Source: Irpex lacteus (Eukaryota > Basidiomycota > Agaricomycetes > Polyporales > Irpicaceae). From it: 39,811 bases of DNA. Shown piece after piece: positions 1 to 13,289 of the stretch. The stretch's first letter is position 1, and each line of letters starts with the position of its first letter. The position numbers were made by a program, and so were the translations under genes. The notes below the pieces were generated by a model that did not search any database, was not told the origin of the DNA, and saw nothing but the letters and a program-made list of their open reading frames with translations. The stretch lies in the NCBI GenBank assembly GCA_001986395.2, contig MQVO02000090.1:1-39811 (forward strand), written 5' to 3'.

Positions 1-2040
1 TCTTAAGCGCAGACCGATCTTCAAGAAGAATGTCCATTAGAAGTGCCGTGCAAGAATGCGTTATGGCCACGCCAAAGTTGATAGGCGCAGGTGAATAGAA
101 GAAGCCTGAGTGAGAAATCAGCATCTACTAATCTAGGGATGCATCCCGAGCCTTGTTTTTCATAGTGGTAGATCAAGATTCTGATGAATTACATGAGGCA
201 ACCTGTAGTATCTGGAGCGGCAATGCGGTGCCCAGAGCGACAAACCAGCTCCCCGATGAGCTATCCCGAAGAATCCCAAAATCGACTTGGACTACGACTA
301 GGAATAAGTATGAAGTTAGGGAACCGTCCCGATTTGCAAGAATGTTTTCAAAGGCGAACAGAAATCAAACGTCAATCAAATTATCCGATGGTAGTAGTAG
401 TGGGTAAGTACGTGTCGAAGCAGAGATCATGCAAAACACGCTCGTTTCTTGTCCGGATCTCATGTCCGAGTGTGCGGTGTAGGAAGCCTGGAGAGACACG
501 ATCAATTCACCCAGGAACATTACATAGAACCCGGATCTGCGTCATCCTCAAACGGTCTGACGTCGCCACCCGCAGGCATAGTGAACGAGCGTCTTCGTTC
601 GAAGGTTCCTTGCCATCGTTCCGTCCACCAAGAGCGTTGAGGCGGGAGAAGCTCGGGAGGTATTGAGCAGTCATGATACGCCTGGACAAGTCATGTCTTG
701 CAGAAGCTATTGTCAGCAGCATTTTCAAGCAGAAGCACCAAAGTCATAGGTTTAGTATCATGCCTATGGAACAAGACGCACAAGACGTGCTCCTCATGAG
801 CTTTTTCCCCGCACACACGCCGAGTGAACCCGTTTGCCTCGAACATGAGACGAGAAATTATGTCGAGCAGACTTCGTAAGTCTACAGTGGTATTGGGTGC
901 AGAAGTGACTCATAATGCACGGCACCCGTAACGGCTCCTTTGAACAGTGAGCGGCTGGGGTGGGAGGAGGATGCTAGCAGTGGCGCGACTGTCATAGTCG
1001 TTTACCCCACTGTGATTTACCGCGATGGGATTTAACTGGCAATATGTACCTTCACGTTCACCAGTGTAAGTGCTATTGGATTGACTTTAACAAAACGTTG
1101 GCGATGCCATCATGAAGGTTGTGAGCACGAACTTACCGAAAACAATGTCAGTGCGCTCGCGCCCTCTCACTGAGGTAAAACCTTCTCCACTTAACCGATG
1201 TTCAAGCCCACGCATGCAAGAGAAAGAACATCTTTGTGAGCAGATTCTTATCAGGATACGCAGAACACATGATGAAATGCGCCGCAGCGGCATGTGTCCA
1301 ACATCGAGAAGATGAGAGCTATCGTATTCGCCAGCGTCCCGTCCGTACTTTCCCTAGCACGTTTGTCCCGTTCTACACGGACGTGAACGCGCTAGAATGT
1401 TGGCCCATGCATAGGCTCTGAGTCAAGACTGTGCTCTGCCTAGGCTTGCTACCCGCTCAAACAGACCTCCCCCAGGCTCGGGGACACACTCAGGCTCCAA
1501 GAGGCTCCGGGTGAGATACGCAAAAAGGTTGTCGGAATAAGCCGCTGTCCAGAAAGCAAAAGTCAAAACCAATTGAAAAAGTTTGTACATGCAAGACGCA
1601 CGGTGAATAAGCGGGATCACCGTGAGGGGACACGAATCGTCCAAACGGTCTTCGGTCCTGAAAGCCTGAACATCTCCCATTCATTTTCACCTCTCCGTAA
1701 GGCTGTAGCCAGTAGAAAGCCAGACTACAATCGGTGCCGTCAACCTCCGGTCGAGCGTGTCAAATTTTTCCTCGGGGTTGCTGGAGATGGGTGGATCGTC
1801 GGTATCCCGAGATAGATATGTCGGTTCATTCGGTCCTGGAGAAGTTGAGAGATAACGAGAAACCGACGCGTTGAGCGTGTACACTGCCAGCGCAAGCCAT
1901 GTGCGTTCGCACAGTAATTACTACCGCTGTGTAGAATCAATATCATGCAAGTTGCGCGTGCTTTTGGATGATTTGAATGATACCGAACCTGCAAAGCGTT
2001 GTTCTTTGAGCTGCTACTGCCAGTGATGAGCTTGAGCAAG
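1..2040. other. No recognisable gene
   Basis: Only short overlapping open frames of up to about 160 codons are present, on both strands, and none shows a motif, signal peptide or splice pattern that I can support. No tRNA-like or rRNA-like sequence was noticed. I see nothing assignable here. Confidence 0.5.
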
Positions 2041-3300
2041 TCGCGAATTGCCGATGTTACATGATGTGCTGACGCTCAATCCTTCCCTGAGGAAGCATCG
2101 AAAGGATCTAAGAACGTCCTGCGAGCACGATAATCAGAGATGAGTAAATTTTGCATTGCTACCCGTTGGCCATAACGTACTCACCTTCACCCTTCAGACG
2201 CCGCGACACTCCGAGTCATCCTTTCTACGATGCTATCGGAGCGAGCATCAATCAAGCTCTCGCAGAAATTGTTCGAAGGATTATCAACCCAGTACTTCCC
2301 TTTGATTGCCAGCACACCGAGCTGAGACATCAACGTACTATTTACTATTCACCTTATCTCCAGCGTCACTTGGTAGTCTAAGGGCACTCAGACGCGCAGG
2401 TAAAGTTACCGTTCGCGCGGGATGATGTGTAACAACTCGCCAATGGCCAAAGTACGTGCAGTGACACAGCCTTTCCAAAACACCGTCTGCGTTGAAGATA
2501 GTCTCCAGACCTCGCGACACGGACCGTGAAATGCGAATGAACATTTTCACTACGCCTAGATCAGCCTCTTCCAAGCTGGATTCTTGTGGTAGTACATACT
2601 TACCTGATCATCTGTTGAGATACACGTTCGTACTGGATGCCAAAGCCTTGACACGTTGAACCCTCGAAGTCTATTTCCGCCATTCAGCAGGCCATTGCTG
2701 AACAAGTGTTTGAGTGCACTCACCCAAGGCAAGTCTCGTACTGAGTATTGCATCATCGACTTGTGAAGAAAGCTACCTCTCACCTGGACCCAATCATACC
2801 ATAAGCGGCTACACCTTCTCTCGAACTCTTCCACTGCGTACCCAAGGTACCTCAACAATCAGTGCTGGCTTCGGATATAGTATAACCACACAAGAAAGAA
2901 GTTCATCGAATGTGGGTCATGGTCAATCTGTCTATGTTTATGAACCATCGTGCGCCGTATCTTGTGAAGGGTGCTTCCATAAGCTACACAAGCAACGTGT
3001 CTCATCAATAAATCGTCCGTCGGAAACTTCGGCACACTTACTGTCAGTCAGATCGCGAGGTAGGATTCCTAGAAAAGAAGGAGAAGGAATGCTGACTGGT
3101 GACGGGTCGAGAGAAGCTAATTAGCTAAGTGTACGATGCACTTTGTGTCACGTTTATCAGGTTACTACTACCGTGTCGAGTCAGAAATTGAAGCTACTAG
3201 ACAAGTTGACACGGAGGAGACGGTGTCCCGAGGCTTACCCTTTGAATGTCCATCTTCCGTGTCTGCAACACCACGCCCCCGACATGAACGTCGCGTTGCA
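2041..3300 (-). other. Possible intron-rich coding region, unassigned
   Basis: On the minus strand there is a run of well-formed donor/acceptor pairs, for example GTGAGT ending in AAATAG near 2740-2690, GTAAGT near 2605 and GTGAGT near 2183 followed by CTCGCAG near 2119. The open stretches between them could be short exons. However, reading phases do not join cleanly along the whole length and some of the implied introns would be only about 30 nt. No family could be recognised. It may be a decayed gene, a gene with indels, or chance. Confidence 0.2.
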
Positions 3301-4400
3301 CTCGTGTTCAAACACGCGCACATCTACACAATAATAACGAATGCACCAAGGGCTTCTCGGACTGACAGAGGATATTCTCGGAACCTCAGTCACAGCGTCG
3401 CACGCACACGCAGCATACACGGCGCGTGCTGCACAGCGTACGATGATGCAACTGCCCTTGCGAAGCCTGTAGAGAATACACGCAGTAAGTAATGTGGAGA
3501 TTGCGGCATATACGCAGACTTACGTGTAAGATAAGACTTAACCGTTCTTGAACCAATGCCCCTTTAGTGAGTTGCCTGTTAAGTGTCGGATTGTTGGTCA
3601 GGTGTGCCAAGGATAAGATTTAAGACACCGGATTGCCGGAGTCTATAGTGTAATGGGAATGAAAGCCCCGATAACCTTCCACTGGCATACGTACTGGGTA
3701 TGTGTAATCGACGCAGTAATCCACAATTGAGGTCTACAGCAAGTTATAGACCTCAAAAATGGCGTTGAGTACCTGCACGAACATATCAGCAAATTTTGAA
3801 CACCCCAGCAGTGACTCAAAGGATATCACCTCAGGTCGATCCCCAGTATCACGTACAGTCGGGATGCATCATGCAACGGAAGAGAAACGCTATCTCCTCA
3901 CCCACGCACGTATACGCACACATGCACGTAGTACATAATATATACGTATACCACAAGTCACAACCCAGAATTAAGCCCAATCGGATTCCAATCTCCCTAA
4001 ATACACCGGAGAGGGGTGCATTCTGTCGGTCGTCATATGCATCAATGATCGCTCGGATCGAAATGTGCGTACCTCCCTGTTTCGCCTGTGACAGCGGTGC
4101 TATGTGGCGTTCCTAGACCTCCGAGAGCACGTTCTGGTCCTCGAGTCCTGAACGCATCTTGATGGGAGGAGTGAGGCGTGATAGGGATGTGGTAGATGCG
4201 AGGGTGGTTTATTGAGAAAGTTTGATAAGTGTGGTGATGGTGACTGGCCCGTGTGGCCCGTCGTTCCCGCCGATTTGCATTACTTATGTACTGTGGAAGT
4301 GAGATGCGATGTCAATGAGAATGCGAAGGTAGAGAATAGTCGTATCATGTAGTTTTAAGGAAAGCGGTCCTATCATCCGATTCGTTAACGTTTAAACCTC
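3301..4400. other. No recognisable gene
   Basis: The stretch contains short open frames only, with local alternating-purine patches such as the ACGTATACGCACACATGCACGTA region near 3910-3950. No promoter, repeat or gene call is supported. Confidence 0.45.
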
Positions 4401-5790
4401 ACAGTGTATGTTATCACAGTTTCACGGATGACGTCCTACTGCAAGCGCATGACAATTCTGTCTCCACTCGCCTGAGATCCAGACTCTAAAGTCTACTTGA
4501 AGCACCGTCCGAATCCACTTGAGTCCGCCACCGCTCGCAATAAGGAGTCCGAGCCGCATGTAGGTCAGTGTACCACGCTGATCACCAATACCCTTGCGAT
4601 TCGGGATGTTTAGTAGCCGTGGGCAAGAAACGGACATCTGCTCATAGTATTGCCAATAAACCTATGTCTTTGACAAATTTTGCGGAGACATGCGCTGTAA
4701 GTATCAACGAATGAGCGAAGAATGCGGGGCAGGGAAGGTGCGCGTGCGAATGACATACCTCGACACACGACTTGGTACACTAGTCTCGCGCAATGCCGAC
4801 GGCGACCACTATGTGAGAACGACGTACCATGTCAAAGCACAACCTGAGAGAAAAGGAGGTTGGCGACGTGAGCGGTCGCCAGAGAACGTGTCTATCAAAT
4901 ATACGCAAGGTTATGTAGTTCATGCTCACCTTCCCTCTGAGATCCTCACCACATTGATCGGGTACAACATGCTTCTCTCCTCGGAGATGTTCAATGACGC
5001 CTTCGTCTCGTCTCGAATGTCTTCTTCCTGAAATGGCACTTTGCAGCGTTCAAGCTCCGAGAAGAGCTCGAGATAGCAGTGTAGTCGTAACTAATTGGCG
5101 TTGCGAGGTACAGAGGCCACAAAGGAGGGAGCGTGAGATGATTAACAACATTCACAATGCCCATCCATGCGCATGCCCTGGCGATGCATGATACCGCAGG
5201 GTCGATCGAGCATGTCGCGTCATTTGGGCCGGGCAACTCCCGGGCGCACCGCGGGACGGTAAGAGCAATGTGTGTTTTAGTGCTAGTGCGTAGGATAGTT
5301 GACAGTCGGGGAAACCGTGGGCTTTGCGGAGGTAAGTATTCGGAAATGGCTCTCATGGAGAAGCGAGTAGGTACTGACCTCGAGGTGTCGAGGTCTATAC
5401 GCACAGAATCGAAGGAAGTAAATTTCAGTAAGCAAAGCGCAGAATTTAGGAATAAACACTCGCCTGTTTGCTTTGCAAATCTTTCTTTCATCCCGAGACC
5501 TGCAGATCGTCCAACTTCAGAGCATACCTCCAGCTCTTCTCGGAAACCCGGTCCAACTATCCTTAAACCAACTCACCCCCGTAAGGCCCAGATCCAGCCT
5601 TCCGGCAAACCAACATTCAAACGGCCCTACTTACTTACTCACCTTGGGCGGGGCGATAGCGATGCCGCAACAACAGAGAAGGAGATGCCGAACACGATAC
5701 TTGTGGCTCGTGGAGATCGGGCGAACTCGCCATCAGCACTCACTATCTCGCCAGCGCGGGTGACCGAAGAGAGGAACTTTTGAGAGGGAT
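4401..5790. other. Overlapping open frames of unknown status
   Basis: A 208-codon plus-strand frame (5157-5783) overlaps a 166-codon minus-strand frame (4991-5491). A minus-strand stretch from about 5083 down to 4931 begins after a CAATTAG acceptor-like site and ends at a GTGAGC donor-like site, and could be an exon. I recognise no domain in any of them. The overlap means at most one strand is coding. No function is proposed. Confidence 0.2.
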
Positions 5791-5990
5791 CTGAGAGCTG
5801 GAAACCGCCTCAAGGTTGAACCTAGCTTGGTTTCATAATGGACTTAAGACCGCTTCGAATACATGAGCTTTCGAATCTAGAGTTGATGTTTACTCTATTG
5901 TGCGTGGAGTTCACAAGTGGGTATCAGTATGTATGTGCTTGTGTACACTTTCGATAAGAGCACGCCAACTTACTTTGCAGGCATCACTCT

Positions 5991-7470
5991 TTGCATTTCC
6001 TTACTCCACCATCGGGTCCAGAAAGATAGTTTTGTGTACCGAAAGCATTCGACGTGATAATGATTGCAGATAGCGAGTAACGACACAGAGAGACAGAGTG
6101 AGAGTGATGAGAGTCAGGGAATAAGTATGCAGGAGAAGAGTACGAACGGAGCCATGAGTAAATCATGATCATGCGTGAGATTGAGAGGGATATCGAAAAG
6201 AAAAAGAGAAATTAGAAACGAACTTGGAAGTGATGTAGATGGGGAGTACCAGTAGCTAGCTAAGCGAGGCGAAGCAAGAAAGACGGCCAGGACTGAGTTC
6301 TCCAGTCAGATATGCAGGGTGAGGTACTAGAGTGATAAGAAGGAAGGGGAAGAAGTAGAGAAGCTGATGCGAGGAGTTGCCGAGAGATGCTGAGAGTGAG
6401 AGAGAGGAAGCGAGGGACCATGGGAGGATAAGGGGAATATAGAATAAGAAACGTCTAGGAGATGCAGCGAGCCGGAGAGGAAGCGACATGGGAGGAGATG
6501 ATGGATATGGATGAGCGGGCCTGCCAGCATGCGTGCGTAAGCCGAGAGCTTTTGTGGTGAGATTCGATGTGACGGAACGAGAAAGGCCGGTCGGTTGGCC
6601 TTGGGCGGTGATGATAACGTACGAGGGGTAGGAGGAGCGGGATAGGGTAGAGAGGTAATAGGGTAGTGGAGGATGGGTAGATAAGGAAAGCAAACTGCAA
6701 AGTCCCAAGGAAAACGAGAGGCTTAAACGGGAAGGATGATACGTATGAACCAGGAAAAGGAAAAGTCTATATCGGACTCGAGGCGGGACGCGGGGCGATC
6801 ATGCTGTTGCTTTTTGTTTTAGCTGTCAAAAGATAGAGGGGTGAATGGTCAGAGGGACTGATGATAACTTTCGGGGTGATGATGGGAATGAGCTAATTAC
6901 TTACCGGCTTGCGCATTGTGAGTGCGGGGGAGTCTGTTGAATAAGGTGATGGAGGAGTCTAGATCGAGCGAAGGCACGATGTCAGTGCCAGCGGAGGATC
7001 AAGAGTGCTCGAGCAGACACACGTTAGGTACGAATGCCGGTAGCGAGTGTGATGAACTCGCTGATTTTGAGAGTGCTTTGCGAAGCTGTGGAGGGATGGT
7101 GTGCTTGTTAGTATGGCGCTCAAAAATTGACGTGTAAAATTAGATGATTTTTATGTACCTTGGCTTCGCTCTCTGCGTGTCGTTGTGCAGACATGGACGT
7201 TGGGTGTATCGCAATGCCGTCCAGACTCCTTGCCTGTGGTAGTGATGAGAGGGCGCAGGAGAGACTGGGGAGCGCGACGAGGGTGTTGGGAGCAACTGAG
7301 CTCGTGGAAGACCGTGATGAGTTGGACATGGCGCAGGTGGTATATCGGCGGCTTGTGCGGATGGTGGTAAGTGCTATCGTTGGCGAATAATTCGTGGAGA
7401 TCTCTGGGCACACTGGGGCAGCAGAGGATAGGATATGCACGTGAGACGCGACGCGGAGCGAGGGCGTTGG
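5991..7470. other. Purine-rich (GA-rich) low-complexity tract
   Basis: The plus strand is strongly biased to A and G, with runs such as GAGAGAGGAAGCGAGGGACC near 6400 and GAAAAGAAAAAGAGAAATTAG near 6200. Open frames read from the minus strand here are Leu/Ser/Pro-rich products of this composition and are not accepted as genes. CT-rich strands are common in fungal promoters and 5' leaders, so a regulatory role is possible but unproven. Confidence 0.45.
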
Positions 7471-7479
7471 GAGGAGAGG

Positions 7480-8890
7480 GATTTGGCTGGGAGCGAGCGA
7501 GGGACTATATATCCTCAACGGTCTAGACACTCGTCCATCCAGATCGGAGATCCAGCGTAACATCCAGACGCCCGCCAATCACCTCGCTGGACATCGCCGG
7601 CGCAGATATCTCGTCGAAATGTCCTGGGAGTATTCGAGCGTATATAATTCGACATATCCCTCCATCAATGTCCGCGACATGAGGCATTCCCGGGGCAGCC
7701 CTCTCAACCCAGGCCACCGCCTGACCCTCCCACCACATCCTGCATTCTCACCTCCCACCGTCGCCTGATCAATCCCCCTCAGACGCGGTTCCCTAGACCA
7801 CCACTCGGCCACCACCCCCAAACGGCCCAGCCACACAACCACCCACCCACCAATATCCAGATATCCTCCCACACGCCAATTTCCGCGATGCGTGGCTCGA
7901 CGTCACTGTCGCCTGACCCTTCTCGTGTTTCCCCCGCTCAGAACGATGCGTCTCGATGCATCGAATGTATAGACGTAAACACGCCCGTTCTTCCAATCCA
8001 ATTACTTCACTGCCGCTCCCAACCCCTTGAATAAGCTTATTGCCTGCGCATAACCAGCCACTCACGCCCGTGGGACCAACCAGCCCACTGCCTACCTTGG
8101 CGACCCGCCTTCCTTCCTAGGCCATGACATCCGTCCACTTACTATTACCAGCACTAGCACGCCATGATCTAAACCCCGGCTCTATCTCTAGAACTCTCGA
8201 GCTCTTCTCGCTCACTATCTGTCCGCATCGTTCCAGCCCTCCTTTCCGTTTGCGTTCCCCCTCCGAGCAGGGCACCATCGTACAACTCTCGCCACCCTCC
8301 TACGTATGCAACACATTGATTCGGACGATTTATAGCACTCGTTCCTCGGGAGGTGTTCACCCTACGACCCTCCCACATCCTCACTTGCTGATCTTCCACA
8401 TCAACCAATAGCAGACGCAAAATAACCCCACGGACACCTCGTACAAGCCCGTGGTCACAGTCTAGACCTGCGACCCAAACACACCGCTGCACAATACATT
8501 CGACTACGTAGTGCGTTCAAATGACATTGCCGGACTGCGTCTGCAGGTCAGCTGGTACATCCGCGCGTCGAACAGCCTGACGTCTCTTTTCTGGGTTTGT
8601 TTTACAGCGTGTAAGCAAGACCGCCACAGGTGCAATAGTCCGAGGGGAGCTCAAACTCCGATTCCGCTCGCCCATCATGTTTCTGCACAAGTCACCAGTC
8701 CAGGGACAAGACAGTACAGACTGTTTGCATGTCCATTTACAGCACACTACAGTCCTAGCTCAAGCGCACTCCTCTCGGGAACGTGGCCAACTCTATCAGT
8801 GAAACTCGAAGACATCATCTATGGTATCACAACCCCGCGTTGCAGTGGCAGATTCCAGAACTGCCTGGTACTGTGACTGACCCGTTTCCT
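7480..8890 (+). other. Pyrimidine-rich region with possible broken Ser/Pro-rich reading frame
   Basis: The plus strand turns C-rich at about 7500. A TATA-like ACTATATATCC lies at 7503-7513, and an ATG at 7618 opens a 48-codon frame beginning MSWEYSSVYN. Further Ser/Pro/His-rich open stretches follow, but only by changing frame repeatedly (near 7763, 7975, 8030-8045 and beyond). Such composition gives Pro/Ser-rich translations by chance. A frameshifted regulator-like gene is possible, but no DNA-binding or other domain is seen, so it is not called as a gene. Confidence 0.2.
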
Positions 8891-11800
8891 GGATAATCGG
8901 CTTGTCGTTGGCATGGCCTGACCTTCTCCCAATGGTCGAGGTCGAAGAGAAGGCGTTAGCATGTCCGCGTTTACAGTACTTTATCTGTCACTAAGCCTTT
9001 TGGCTTGCAATTAATCGCCCTGGTGCAACATCTCGAACAAACTCCAGAATTCCAATCATGCTATCCGTTCCCCAAGCTTTCCCCAGTGCCAGTTTGCCTT
9101 GTGTTCCGTATACTTTCCCCGATAACACAACCTCCAACTTCTTCATTTACCGCTCCTCTAGAACTTACCAGCCCGCCCCACTAGACTCTTCGCACTGTCC
9201 AAGTAGGTATGTCGAGTTCCTGTTCGCTCGTCGAAGGTTTAGGCACCAACTCTAATGGTATGATGCTCCACATAGCTCGACAATTGCATGCACAACTCTA
9301 ATCTACGTAGACTGTGCGGGAGCGCAGGTGTGTCGTAGAACTCTGCTTCAACTATCAAGCGGGATAAGGATTTACGTACCCGGTTTATCCTGTGGAGTAA
9401 CCAAGAATTGAACTCTGTACTTGCCTTTAGATAAAGTAGGTACCCGGACGTCTATACGTACAGTATGGTGGTACTAAAGGTGGCAGTCCTTTAGCGTCGA
9501 ATGTTAACCTTCCTCCCTGTCCAGTCGCCCCTTATGCGTCGTGTGGGCACTGCGCAGCCCGCCCAAGTGCGGTTAAAGATGGGCTTCTTTCATCTCACAC
9601 CTCCGCGTCGGCGGCTTGCTCCTTTCGGCCAGTGCGTTCAGCTTCCAATGATCCTGATAGCGATGTTCAGCGGAGGTGCTGGATCATTCGCCTTCTGTGG
9701 TATGTGTTGTATCGCGCTCGGAGGAATAGCAGCGTCATCTCTGCACCACTCTATCACTCCGAGTGTGTGTACTCGGAGCGATGGAGATCGCTAGACACCT
9801 CTGAAAGCCGCCTTCCTTCGTGGGCCTCGGTTTCTTAGTATCCAGAAAACCAAGGTGTGCGTACTAGTATGAAAGAACATCCTGACATCTCGAATATGTG
9901 CTCCGTTGCACGTCCAGATCTTGAACGCTGAATATTATTGATTGGTGCTCAAAACATGGCTAGAATCCATATAACCAGAAACCGAGCCTTCCTACTTCCG
10001 TCTCCGCCTCCGCCAAGCACGCCGCACACAGATGGCTAACCTACTCTCCGTTTCATCTACTGTATGCAGTCACCGTGTCCCCACTCTATCACAATCCTAC
10101 ATATGATCCGTCGCATGACGGACGCAGTACGTCACCTCTATCAGCCTCTATCCCATTCCGAAATTGTGTTCGTTGAGTCAGTCTCCTGACAATTGACATA
10201 ACACCTAGACCATCGAATTCCAAAAGGACTGACTGTTCAATGAGTGGACAGCTTATCCCATCTATCTATCGCGCTCACGCTGGGCTGAACGCAGGTTAAT
10301 CAGCATCGATAGGCTTGCCTTCGTCTTAGCCCGCACAACCCATGTGGCTGAAGACCCTTGCCTACCCCTGCGTCTTGTGCCACCCATGCCATCCATGGCA
10401 CAAATACGTACACGGTGCATATGCATTGCATCCTATCCCAACATATGTACCACCCGTGTCCGTGTAGTTACTGCGCATACATGAGGGACCGGTGAAGAGA
10501 GACCCTTGTCGATTACGCATTGCCATTTTCGACACATAGGCACACACATCATTGAGGTACGCACATGTGCTTCTGTGATCCTCAGAAATTGGCCTGGGTT
10601 GCGACGTGAAGTGACTAATAAGTATGCTTACCTACACAGCGACTCGGACTTCCGTCGATCAGTTAACGACGGTACCGGTGTCGCTTCTCTTAGTATAACC
10701 GGGTGAGTAGACAGATTTACATGTGTCCCTGCAATTCCGAATATTTTCTGACATGTCCTTAATTACTGTATCACGAAGCAATTGTCCACTACTTACTAGT
10801 ACTTCCTCTTCGACACAGGCAGCCGAGCACGATTATCTCCGGGACGCAGTTGGTCGGAGAGCCTTCAAGTTCAGGTGACCCTGGAGCCTGCGCGAGGGAC
10901 CTGGCAAGTTCGAATGATCGTGAGTCCCTTACCAATGTGCCTAGGGTCATCAATGCCCTCGAGTCCTGCGTTTCAGAACATTGAACGTTCGGGATAACAT
11001 CTTCCTGTTTATGCAAGTCAATGATAGGTCTCATGACTATTTTACCGAGGTATGGGTTGGAGTATATGGTCTCGACTCGGACTTGGCCACGCCGTGTTCT
11101 TGTCCCGAGAGCGTAGACATTCCGCGTGTGTAGTTACGTTAGTTTATAAGTCACGATGAGAGAATATCAAGAGACGTACGAACAGTGCCTATTGTGATCG
11201 TGCATACGTTCCGATTTCCCAAATCGGTCCTTGAGATCTCATTCATCAAAACAACACTACTGGGACCTCTTTTTCGTCACATGACCATACTTGACACGGG
11301 GCGCTACTATGCCCGTTCCGCCATAGGCCGATACCTTCCCAATGGCACCGCTAAGTATACGTTTTTCGAGTTTACCATCGCTCTTGAGTATTTCGCGCAG
11401 TAGCTGACTACGTATACTCACTTAGTACCATATATACATGCTGCAAGTCGTTTGTTTGATGCAGTGAAGAGGATTTATGATTCATTCGCTCGCCTGCCCG
11501 GCCTTCATTGACAGGACCCCGACTCACTCCCGTGCGCTTCTTTCGGTCAGTGTCCCAGTCGTAGTCACTCATAGCATTCCCTCGAAGTAGATGTGCTCAC
11601 TGCTCGCATGCTGTGCGTTGTTATTCTCAGTTGCAGACTGTACACAAAAGCACATAGAACTGAATGACTTTCACTGCTCAAACTCTTAATTTCACGAGGC
11701 ACACATAGCTGCTGGCCGCAGCGCCGTAGGCGCGAAGGTCTGCAGCGGTGTGTGCCGGGGTTACTTACTACTTAACGATACTTGCTCATGGCCGCGCTCC

Positions 11801-12060
11801 CCTCAAACCCAACACTCACAAGAGAGGACCATTCCTCTCTCGATTCAAATCAAACCACCTCGTTGCGCAATGCGCGCGCAGCATGCGCGATCCTCTGTCA
11901 TGCTCCCATAGGAGAATTCCGTCAGGCGCTTCTTCCCCGGCTTGAACATGCAACACCTGCGGCGTGTACCAAACTCGAGCACATATCGTCAATGAGTGCA
12001 TATGATACCGACGGCCGCGACCCAATGCCTGACAAACTCGGCACATCCTGATTCCCTCAT
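8891..12060. other. No recognisable gene
   Basis: About 3.2 kb contain only short open frames (longest around 97 codons) with no recognisable motif. Unique sequence of average composition; no repeat family or RNA gene was identified by eye. Confidence 0.45.
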
Positions 12061-12095
12061 TCTGTCTTTTCTTTGAGACAATAATACACCTTCAT

Positions 12096-12166
12096 AGCTA
12101 TGCTCTCCATAGTAGCACACCCACTCACGCGGCACCGTCGCAGCTATACTCTCCATAGCAGCACAC
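12096..12166 (+). repeat. 46-bp-period tandem duplication (two copies)
   Basis: A 25-nt core, AGCTATGCTCTCCATAGTAG followed by CACAC, at 12096-12120 recurs at 12142-12166 with two substitutions, giving a 46-bp period. Function unknown; probably a small local duplication. Confidence 0.7.
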
Positions 12167-12234
12167 TGATTCACACGGTCCTCCGCTGGTAGTTTAGTTC
12201 GTTTTCCTCTTGTATCCTCGTCCCTAGCTTAGCT

Positions 12235-13110
12235 GACAATAAGTATTCATTTGGGTTTTTTTGGATAAAAAACGTTACTTGCCGATATCACTCGCACCTT
12301 CCAATACTCAAACGCTACTACAAATATCTTGACAGTGCATTGCATAAAAACCGACAGCGACACCGTCTCCACCTTCTCGATATGAAAGAACCATGGCCGC
12401 ATATTTTAGGCAAATCACTGTCCATATCTTTTCACCTTCCGGGAAATCGGTCGGAGGGCGCCAGCCACTACTCCACGTGGTCGATGACCTACAGTTGCGG
12501 ACAAGCAAACTCGACTAATTTGGAAGCCGCCAAAGACCGAGTTTTGCAGCGCCCGGAATTCGTGGGAAATTATTTCTGAGTGTAGATTTGGAACCTTTGA
12601 GCAAAGCGGAGTCGAATGGTACGAGCCGATTTCTCGAATTCGCAATTTTATGAAAAAATGGTCCAAAATTTTGGCCAACCCCAAAATGAGTTTTTTAATT
12701 CATGAAAAAATGCGCAAAAAATTCCTCTCGCGAAACCGAGTCTGATCAGCTATCTTCCAGATAATTCTATCGAGCCGTTTCTTCGGCGCCAGACTGGCGT
12801 CTGCGCTCTAAAAAGGCAAGACACGTGGCTGATGGGCTGATTTGTCACACTTGTAATACGACTCGGGTAAGCCTTCAATAGAAATTTGTTATCTGACCTT
12901 TGAAATGCTATTGACTCGAAGTGTTACTGAGTTCGTTATCTCAGTAGGGTATCTCAGCAATAGGCGCTTAGTGTAAGCAGACCGATAGTAACCGCAAAAA
13001 TGACCGAAAATTTTGGCCGTCCTTAATCTCTCGTGGGAAAAACTTCGGACATGCATTTTTCGACTCCTTTCGAGTTTCTGAGTATGATCCTGGCTCGGGT
13101 TAGGTCCAGA
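12235..13110. repeat. AT-rich block with short internal repeats
   Basis: This block is visibly richer in A and T than its surroundings. The palindrome-containing 12-mer AAAATTTTGGCC occurs at 12665-12676 and 13007-13018, both times inside a context of the form C-N-GAAAA or CCAAAATTTTGGCC. An imperfect direct repeat built on ATGAAAAAATG occurs near 12650 and 12702. There is no credible coding frame. It could be the eroded remains of a transposable element or a non-coding spacer; no terminal repeats or target-site duplication were found. Confidence 0.4.
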
Positions 13111-13289
13111 AAACTCAAATACGCGCGCTACCTAATTGGTTGACTTTGCCTGTCCGCAACTGTACCACACTACACGGATCATCATGGCTGCCAAGTTCTT
13201 TTTCTAGAGGCTGGACCTACCAATCTGACGTCTATCGTGAAGGAAGGATGTGAGCAATGTGTGCTTGTATGTCCGCTCAAAGCCAGCTG

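Noticed and set aside
5157..5783. Plus-strand open frame of 208 codons
   Set aside because: It is the longest frame in its area but overlaps an antisense frame, has mixed composition without motif or signal peptide, and shows no splice context. Length alone is not enough.
6256..6708. Minus-strand frame of 150 codons, Leu/Ser/Pro-rich
   Set aside because: It is a translation of the GA-rich tract. Neighbouring frames on the same strand give similar low-complexity products.
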